Shown here piece by piece: positions 59,726 to 64,000 of a stretch of DNA of 64,000 bases. Origin of the DNA: Verrucomicrobiota bacterium (lineage in GTDB: Bacteria > Verrucomicrobiota > Verrucomicrobiia > Limisphaerales > J093); NCBI GenBank assembly GCA_027493615.1, contig JAOSKK010000002.1, forward strand, positions 202,096 through 266,095, read 5' to 3'. Made by a program: the position numbers and the translations under genes. Under the pieces are notes generated by a model. That model saw nothing but the letters and a program-made list of their open reading frames with translations, was not told the origin of the DNA and did not search any database. Numbering within the stretch: position 1 is the first letter of the stretch; each line of letters begins with the position of its first letter.

Positions 59726-59905
59726 ATGAAGCTGGACCAAGCCTTCGACATCTTGGTGGACGGGATCTGCCTGGGCACAGCCTGGGCAGGTTCCCGCCAG
59801 GAGGCCGAGGAGCAAGCGCGGAAGCGGGGGGTGCCGGCCCGGTGCAAGGCCGTGGCCCGGTGCCCCAAGCAGTACCGCGCCCCGCAACGGGAAAGGATCC
59901 CATGA
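59726..59905 (+). CDS. Small protein, tandem paralogue 2
   Basis: 59 residues: KLDQAFDILVDGICLGTAWA, ARKRGVPARCKAVARCPKQY. Paralogue of the gene 13 bases upstream (FDIL-DG core and a shared RCxAVAR near the end). Ends in an ATGA overlap with the next gene. Confidence 0.65.
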   Translation: MKLDQAFDILVDGICLGTAWAGSRQEAEEQARKRGVPARCKAVARCPKQYRAPQRERIP

Positions 59906-60582
59906 ACACGATGGAAAAGCGCGACACCGAAGGCTGGTCGGAGGCGGCCTGGAAATCGGTGGCGGTGAAGTCCCTGCGCCTGGGGTGGCCGGCTGGCCTC
60001 GCGCGGGCCGAGCGGGCCTTGACCGCCTCGGGCATGAAACCGCTCCTGATCTGTGGTCTCTTCGAGGACGTGTTCCCGCCCCCGCGTGAGCTCGCCCGGG
60101 CGCTGGCCGAGATCGCCCGCCGGGACTACGCGGCGCTGTGCCGGCGGGAAACGCACCACGGCCGCGGAATGACGCCCCAGTTCTGCGGGCTCGAGTACCA
60201 CGCGGTGCGCGGGGCACGCAGCGAACAGGGCCGGCTCTACCGGGAAGCCAAGCGCTACAAGCTCTGGCTGCCGCCCCGTTCCCTGAACTGCTTCTGGACC
60301 TGGCTGGCCATGCTCCCGCAACCGCCCCAGCCCCAGCGCACGGTCGATGAAGCCGAGTGGCGCGGGATGCTCCCCGTCTTCCTGGACGGGCACACGCCGG
60401 AGGGCCGGGAGCGCCGCACGCTGGTGACGCTCCTCTCGGGGCACTACCGCCAGCATGATGAGCTGGGCAAGCTCGTACTCCGGGACGGGTGGGAGGAGAT
60501 CCGGCGGCAGGTGCACGCGGAAGCTCCCTTGCCGGCTCCCGGCCCGGCGTTGGGCCAGCCCCAGCAACTCTCCCTGATCTGA
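59902..60582 (+). CDS. Hypothetical protein
   Basis: 226 residues, intact: AWKSVAVKSLRLGWPAGLAR, LLICGLFEDVFPPPRELARA, RRETHHGRGMTPQFCGLEYH, then SLNCFWTWLAMLPQPPQPQR. The LxxxxLRxGWPxGLxxA plus EDVFPP pattern faintly recalls the helical C-terminal domain of MgsA/RarA, but there is no ATPase core. Last gene before a strong terminator. Confidence 0.55.
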   Translation: MNTMEKRDTEGWSEAAWKSVAVKSLRLGWPAGLARAERALTASGMKPLLICGLFEDVFPPPRELARALAEIARRDYAALCRRETHHGRGMTPQFCGLEYHAVRGARSEQGRLYREAKRYKLWLPPRSLNCFWTWLAMLPQPPQPQRTVDEAEWRGMLPVFLDGHTPEGRERRTLVTLLSGHYRQHDELGKLVLRDGWEEIRRQVHAEAPLPAPGPALGQPQQLSLI

Positions 60583-60601
60583 GGCAGTAGTCAGCGATGC
60601 C

Positions 60602-60720
60602 GGGAGAGTCTCTCCCAAGCCTAAGAGAGTTCGCTTAACCTGCCTTCCTTCAACGTCCCCGGCACAAAATGAGCCGGGGACGTTTTTTTCCATTGTCACC
60701 CTACGCGGCCAGCGTATATC
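60602..60720 (+). promoter_or_regulatory. Promoter module B of the element
   Basis: GGGAGAGTCTCTCCC dyad at 60602-60616, TAACCTGCCT at 60636-60645, then TTGTCA (60693-60698) and TATATC (60715-60720), with the dyad TACGC...GCGTA between them. TAACCTGCCT and TTGTCA are 57 bases apart, exactly as in module A. The terminator at 60654 lies inside. Drives the amidoligase set. Confidence 0.65.
60654..60689 (+). terminator. Intrinsic terminator
   Basis: CGTCCCCGGC (60654-60663), a 9-base loop, GCCGGGGACG (60673-60682), then seven T residues. A perfect 10-bp GC-rich stem, the best intrinsic terminator in the window, ending the 59321-60582 transcript. Confidence 0.92.
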
Positions 60721-60768
60721 TCTTATCCAGCAGCACAACCTAAGCTGCAGAACAAGAAGGAGTAACAG

Positions 60769-61791
60769 ATGCAACCAAGGAAGCTAGCAGCACCAGATGA
60801 GACCGCGGCCCACCTCGAGTTCGGGGTCGAGATCGAGACCGTCATTCCCCAGAGCAGTGGCCTTCAAGTGGGGAGCTATCACCGGGGCAACCCGGTGACC
60901 ATGGGCCGCACCCCGAGGGGCGAAGTCCTCCAGGCCCCCACCTTCAACGGCGAGCTCTGGCGGGCCGACCGGGACGGCAGCATCAACATCCCCCGCGGCT
61001 ATCAGGCGTGTGAGTTCGTCAGCCCCCGGCTCAAGGGCGACGCGGGCATTCGGGCGTTGATCGACATGGTCCGGTTCATCGTGGCCATCGGCGGCCGGGT
61101 CAACCCGAGCTGCGGACTCCACGTCACCGTCGGCCTGGGCTGGCTGACGAACGACCCCAAGGGCTTGCTCGAGTTCGCCTATCGCCTGGCGAGCAACGCG
61201 CATGACAACGCCTGGCCGATCTTCGCCCAGACGGGCACCGACCGGCACCGCAACCACTATTGCCTGCCGCTGAGCAAGCCGGCCTTCGAGAACCTGGCCA
61301 AGGCGACCAAAGCGCCGAGCGAACGGGTGCTCGAGCTGGTGCGGTCCACGGGGCGGGGGATGGTCAACTTCCAGAAGCTCCTCAACGCGGCCCCCTGCGT
61401 CGAGTTCCGCGCGTTCGCGGCCACCCTGAACGAGTACAAGATCCTCCACCACGTGGCCACCGCGCTGGGGCTGGTGAGCAAGTGCAAGGCGGTCAAGCGG
61501 GTCTGCCCCTGGAAGCCGGACGCCCCCCGGCTGCGGACCAAGACGGCGGTCGAGGCCCTCGAGCGGATGTGGCACCTGCTGCGGTGGTCGGTGAGCGGGA
61601 CTTCCAGTGAACCGGCCTACGGGCTCTTCGGGGTGATGCACCAGAAGTTCCCGAGCATGAAGGAGGTGGTGAGCAACGCCGCCCACACCTTCGACCGGAA
61701 GTGGCCGGCCCCCTTCTTCACCCCGGCGGTTCCGCCGCCCCCGGCCCAACCGACCCCTGAGCCGGTCCCGCCGACCCAGGCCGCCGCCTGA
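60769..61791 (+). CDS. Amidoligase (Amidoligase_2, COOH-NH2 ligase)
   Basis: 340 residues, intact, after an AAGGAG site. Conserved features of the glutamine-synthetase-like amidoligases: FGVEIET at residues 18-24, an Asp/Gly turn DRDGSIN, ACEFVSPRLKG near residue 82, CGLHVTVG at 115-122, a central helix region with VNFQKLL, and CVEFRAFAATLNEYKI near 208. Such enzymes use ATP to form amide bonds between a carboxylate and an amine, in peptide tagging or metabolite/base modification. A Pro/Ala tail ends the protein. The next gene is a class II amidotransferase-like protein, a pairing described for this family. Confidence 0.88.
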   Translation: MQPRKLAAPDETAAHLEFGVEIETVIPQSSGLQVGSYHRGNPVTMGRTPRGEVLQAPTFNGELWRADRDGSINIPRGYQACEFVSPRLKGDAGIRALIDMVRFIVAIGGRVNPSCGLHVTVGLGWLTNDPKGLLEFAYRLASNAHDNAWPIFAQTGTDRHRNHYCLPLSKPAFENLAKATKAPSERVLELVRSTGRGMVNFQKLLNAAPCVEFRAFAATLNEYKILHHVATALGLVSKCKAVKRVCPWKPDAPRLRTKTAVEALERMWHLLRWSVSGTSSEPAYGLFGVMHQKFPSMKEVVSNAAHTFDRKWPAPFFTPAVPPPPAQPTPEPVPPTQAAA

Positions 61792-61819
61792 CCGCCACCC
61801 GCAAACCCAGGACAAAGCC

Positions 61820-62584
61820 ATGTGCGTAATCCTCATTTGTCCCCCCAAGGTCCGGCCCAGCCGGCGCCTCCTCGAACTCTGCGAACTGGGTAACCCGCAC
61901 GGTGCGGGGATCGCGTGGCGGGAGGCGGGCATGGTCCACTGGTTCAAGACCGAAGAGCTGGACCAGATCGAACTGCTCGCCCGGCGCAAGGCCGGCGAGA
62001 TCGTCATCCACTTTCGCATCGCCAGCGTCGGCGGCGTGGCCCCCGCCCTGCGTCATCCCTTCCCGGTGTCGCCGCGGGCGGGGTTGGCCACGGCCGGCTC
62101 GGCCCGCACCGTCCTCTTCCAGAACGGCACCTGGCTGGGCTGGCAGGAGGCGCTGGAGCGGGCCAGGAAGGCGGGGCTCGCGATCCCGGGCGGGGAATGG
62201 TCCGACACCCGGGCGGCGGCCCTGCTCGCGCACGGGACCACGGCGGCGGAGCGGGTGGAGTTCTTCGGGCAGGTGGCCAGTCCCTCGCGCTGGGTGTGGT
62301 TCGCGGCCCGGGGACCGAGACCTTCGGCCAGTGGCACGAGGCCGAGGGTATCCGGTTCTCGAACCTCAACTGGAAGCCGCTGCCGCGGGAGGCGCCCCCC
62401 GTGTGGCGGTACGAGCCCCCGGCCAAGGCGAAGGGCCCGAAGGCCAAGCCCCCCGGGGGAGCCCGAGCGGCCCGCCCGCCACATCACCAAACTCGAGGCC
62501 GAGCTGGACTGGCTCTACGAGCGCCACCAGACGGCGAAGGACTTTTATCGCCGGTTCCCCAAACCGGTGAGCAAACCACGGTAA
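61820..62584 (+). CDS. Class II glutamine amidotransferase-like (Ntn) protein
   Basis: 254 residues after repair. Starts MCVILICPPK with Cys2 as candidate nucleophile after Met removal, then GNPHGAGIAWREAGMVHWFK, HFRIASVGGVAPALRHPFPV and LFQNGTWLGWQEALERARK, matching the GAT-II fold (Asn/Gly turn, Arg and His loops). One G is missing near 62314-62317 and one is extra near 62461-62465; they cancel. A charged C-terminal helix (KLEAELDWLYERHQTAKDFY) follows. It may supply ammonia or act as a peptidase opposing the amidoligase. Confidence 0.8.
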   Translation: MCVILICPPKVRPSRRLLELCELGNPHGAGIAWREAGMVHWFKTEELDQIELLARRKAGEIVIHFRIASVGGVAPALRHPFPVSPRAGLATAGSARTVLFQNGTWLGWQEALERARKAGLAIPGGEWSDTRAAALLAHGTTAAERVEFFGQVASPSRWVWFAARGPRPSASGTRPRVSGSRTSTGSRCRGRRPPCGGTSPRPRRRARRPSPPGEPERPARHITKLEAELDWLYERHQTAKDFYRRFPKPVSKPR

Positions 62585-62616
62585 AGCGAGTCAGTCAGGA
62601 GAGAAAGGAACAGTGT

Positions 62617-62841
62617 ATGCCAGTCATGAGACACCAAGCCAACCTCCGCATCCAGATTGTGCCGCTGCGCACCCAGGAGGAACTGCCCCTGAGCGGTTCC
62701 ACGGAGACCAAGTACGCCGTGCTTACCCAGTACCTGGATGGCGGCGTCATCCACACCGACAACAACAACGGGCACGGATACACCGCTGTGCAGGCGGGCC
62801 AGGTCGCCCGGAGAACCATTTGCGAACCAGTGAACCAGTGA
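62617..62841 (+). CDS. Small beta-rich protein
   Basis: 74 residues after GAAAGGAACAG: QANLRIQIVPLRTQEELPLS, then YAVLTQYLDGGVIHTDNNNG. Starts MPVMRH, and the next gene starts MPVENT after the same AAAGGAACAG leader, so the two leaders may be duplicated. In amidoligase systems a small protein can be the acceptor substrate, but nothing in the sequence proves it. Confidence 0.6.
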   Translation: MPVMRHQANLRIQIVPLRTQEELPLSGSTETKYAVLTQYLDGGVIHTDNNNGHGYTAVQAGQVARRTICEPVNQ

Positions 62842-62863
62842 ACCAAGTAGAAAGGAACAGAGT

Positions 62864-63485
62864 ATGCCAGTCGAAAACACGATCAGTGAAGTGAGTCCGG
62901 TCAGTGAAGTCAGCCAGGCCCCGGTCACGCCGGCCCCGGCCACCCCGGAGCGGCCCCGGTACAAGCCGGAGGTCCTCGCCGCCCTGCGCGAGTTCCGGCA
63001 CAGCCGGCCCTGGCGCGGGACGGTCCAGGAACGGAAGGAGAAGTTCCAGATCCTCCACGCGGCCCTGTGTCGGATCTACGAGCGGCAAGTGGAACTCCAC
63101 TTCGACGTGGACGAGCCCGAGACGCCGGTGGGCAACGGGTGGGCGGCGGGGGACCGGACCCAGATCGGGCTGGTGGGCAAGCTCTCGGTGGTGACCTTCC
63201 TGCACGAGTGGGCGCATGTCCTCTTCCGGGCCGAGCGAGGCGCGGGCCTTCGAGTGGTCGGTGAACCTCTACCAGCGGATCTTCCGGCGCTCGGCCGCGC
63301 GGATGGTGCGGCGGGGCAACTTCATCCTGCGACCGGAGAGCGCGATGCTGGTGCCCGGGGAGGTCCCGGGGATGGAACCTCCGGAAAGCAGTGACGCGGT
63401 CAACGACGCCCGGGCCATCGACCTGGAAGCGACCCCGGCTCCGGCGCCGGCCGAGTGCCCGGACGACGTGGGCGAGAACGTGTGA
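62864..63485 (+). CDS. HExxH-containing putative metallopeptidase-like protein
   Basis: 206 residues after repair near 63230-63236 (one extra base or two missing). A zinc-protease-like motif FLHEWAHVLF lies near residue 115, preceded by RTQIGLVGKLSVVT and followed by RAFEWSVNLYQRIFRRSAAR. This looks like phage proteins with a SprT/M78-like helix, though a third ligand is not obvious. A 30-residue Ser/Val/Pro leader and an acidic tail are low-complexity. Confidence 0.6.
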
Positions 63486-63492
63486 GCCAAAC

Positions 63493-63524
63493 GGGGCCCG
63501 GGGGCTTCCGAGTTCCCGGGCCCC
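63493..63524 (+). terminator. Perfect GC hairpin
   Basis: GGGGCCCGGG (63493-63502) and CCCGGGCCCC (63515-63524) pair perfectly over 10 bp around a 12-base loop. No T-run follows, so termination efficiency is uncertain. It closes the amidoligase gene set. Confidence 0.6.
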
Positions 63525-63607
63525 TCACTTATCCTGGGAGATCGGCCCCAAGCCGCCTCCTGGGGTACCTCGAGATGAACCAAGGAGAGTCAAAGAAAGG
63601 TCAAGCC

Positions 63608-64000
63608 ATGGAACTCAAGACGATGCAGGAAGCGATGGAGCTGGCCCGGTCGATGTCAGTGACCGAGGGCCCGCAGGCGGTGGTCCGGGCCGAAGGCGGG
63701 GCGCTGGTGGTGATGCGGCCAGGGGTGGCCCGCGAACTGGGCGCGATGGTGGCGGTGGCGGTCGGGGGCCGGGTGCGGCGTGTCAACGCCCGGTTCTGGG
63801 AGTACGTCAACGACGGCTGGGTGAAGCTGACGCTGCGGCCGGAGCAAACCCTCCGTCACGTGCAGGGGGGCCGGGATGAGGAAGGGTGGAGCGTGCGGGC
63901 CGAGGCGTGGGAGTACGACGGGACCTCGGTGGTGGGGGTGTACAGCTCGGACGGGACCGATTGCGACGGGCGGCTCCAGACCGAGGAGAGCTACCTGGCC
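63608..64000 (+). CDS. Hypothetical protein, C-terminus off the right edge
   Basis: Open for 131 codons to the window edge after an AAAGG site. Starts MELKTMQEAMELARSMSVTE, then VVMRPGVARELGAMVAVAVG, and YVNDGWVKLTLRPEQTLRHV. Beta-rich; no family recognised. Confidence 0.65.
   Translation, partial: MELKTMQEAMELARSMSVTEGPQAVVRAEGGALVVMRPGVARELGAMVAVAVGGRVRRVNARFWEYVNDGWVKLTLRPEQTLRHVQGGRDEEGWSVRAEAWEYDGTSVVGVYSSDGTDCDGRLQTEESYLA

Larger units (their letters stand above)
47691..64000. mobile_element. Integrated phage-like element, right end beyond window
   Basis: Begins with a tyrosine integrase and continues through control, recombination, replication and modification-type genes, nearly all on one strand with 1-18 base overlaps. 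Gene density and stop-start overlaps contrast with the host part. No capsid, portal, terminase or tail genes are in view, so prophage, satellite and conjugative element all remain possible; RusA, Sak4-like ATPase, primase-polymerase and ParB-like genes favour a phage. At least 16.3 kb. Confidence 0.8.

Overview
The window is GC-rich bacterial chromosome carrying the left part of an integrated phage-like element. The gene repertoire suggests a Verrucomicrobiota bacterium, probably near Limisphaerales: two DUF1080/LamG-like secreted proteins, a single-copy H-X9-DG-like pseudopilin, secreted glycosidases and a PRiA4_ORF3-type protein. This assignment is inference, since there is no 16S gene here.

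Layout of the host part. 1-5199 (minus): a tripartite RND efflux operon (outer-membrane factor, lipoprotein adaptor, inner-membrane pump running off the left edge). 5550-6406: a DUF1080 lipoprotein. 6738-19816 (plus): the conserved translation/transcription block tRNA-Thr, tuf, tRNA-Trp, tRNA-Ser, secE, nusG, rplK, rplA, rplJ, rplL, rpoB, rpoC. 19813-28473: a YyaL-like protein, a secreted six-hairpin glycosidase with LamG-like tail, a second DUF1080 protein, pdxH, and obgE-rpmA-rplU. 28732-30208: a CHAD protein and infC (TTG start). 30323-38920: a signalling island with a PAS-PAS histidine kinase, then a methyltransferase / membrane kinase fused to receiver-kinase / receiver-pseudokinase operon that resembles the phcB-phcS-phcR-phcQ quorum-sensing cassette of Ralstonia-type bacteria, facing a REC-HTH-REC regulator. 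38917-47357: MoeB-rhodanese, pseudopilin, mnmE, a PRiA4-type protein, a Lpd-type flavoprotein and a secreted TIM-barrel glycosidase.

From 47691 to the right edge lies a mobile element, all on the plus strand except one small repressor-like gene. It starts with a tyrosine integrase and control genes (two ribbon-helix-helix proteins, an excisionase-like HTH protein). A replication/recombination module follows: AAA ATPase of the Sak4/AAA_24 type, SF2 helicase, primase-polymerase fused to a RepA-like helicase, and RusA resolvase. Next come a ParB-like protein overlapping a glycosyltransferase resembling TET-associated glycosyltransferases, then small genes, and an amidoligase paired with a class II glutamine-amidotransferase-like protein. 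Many genes are stop-start coupled (ATGA/GTGA). Two promoter regions with a shared layout head the last two gene sets. No structural phage genes are visible, so the element continues beyond the window.

An important caveat: roughly forty single-base indels break otherwise well-conserved genes, including tuf, rpoB, rpoC, infC, obgE, mnmE and rplU, mostly inside G or C runs of 3-7 bases. They hit host and element genes alike and are best read as sequence errors. I therefore give full gene spans and note where the reading frame has to be switched; these genes should not be taken as pseudogenes. No CRISPR array, rRNA gene or riboswitch was recognised.
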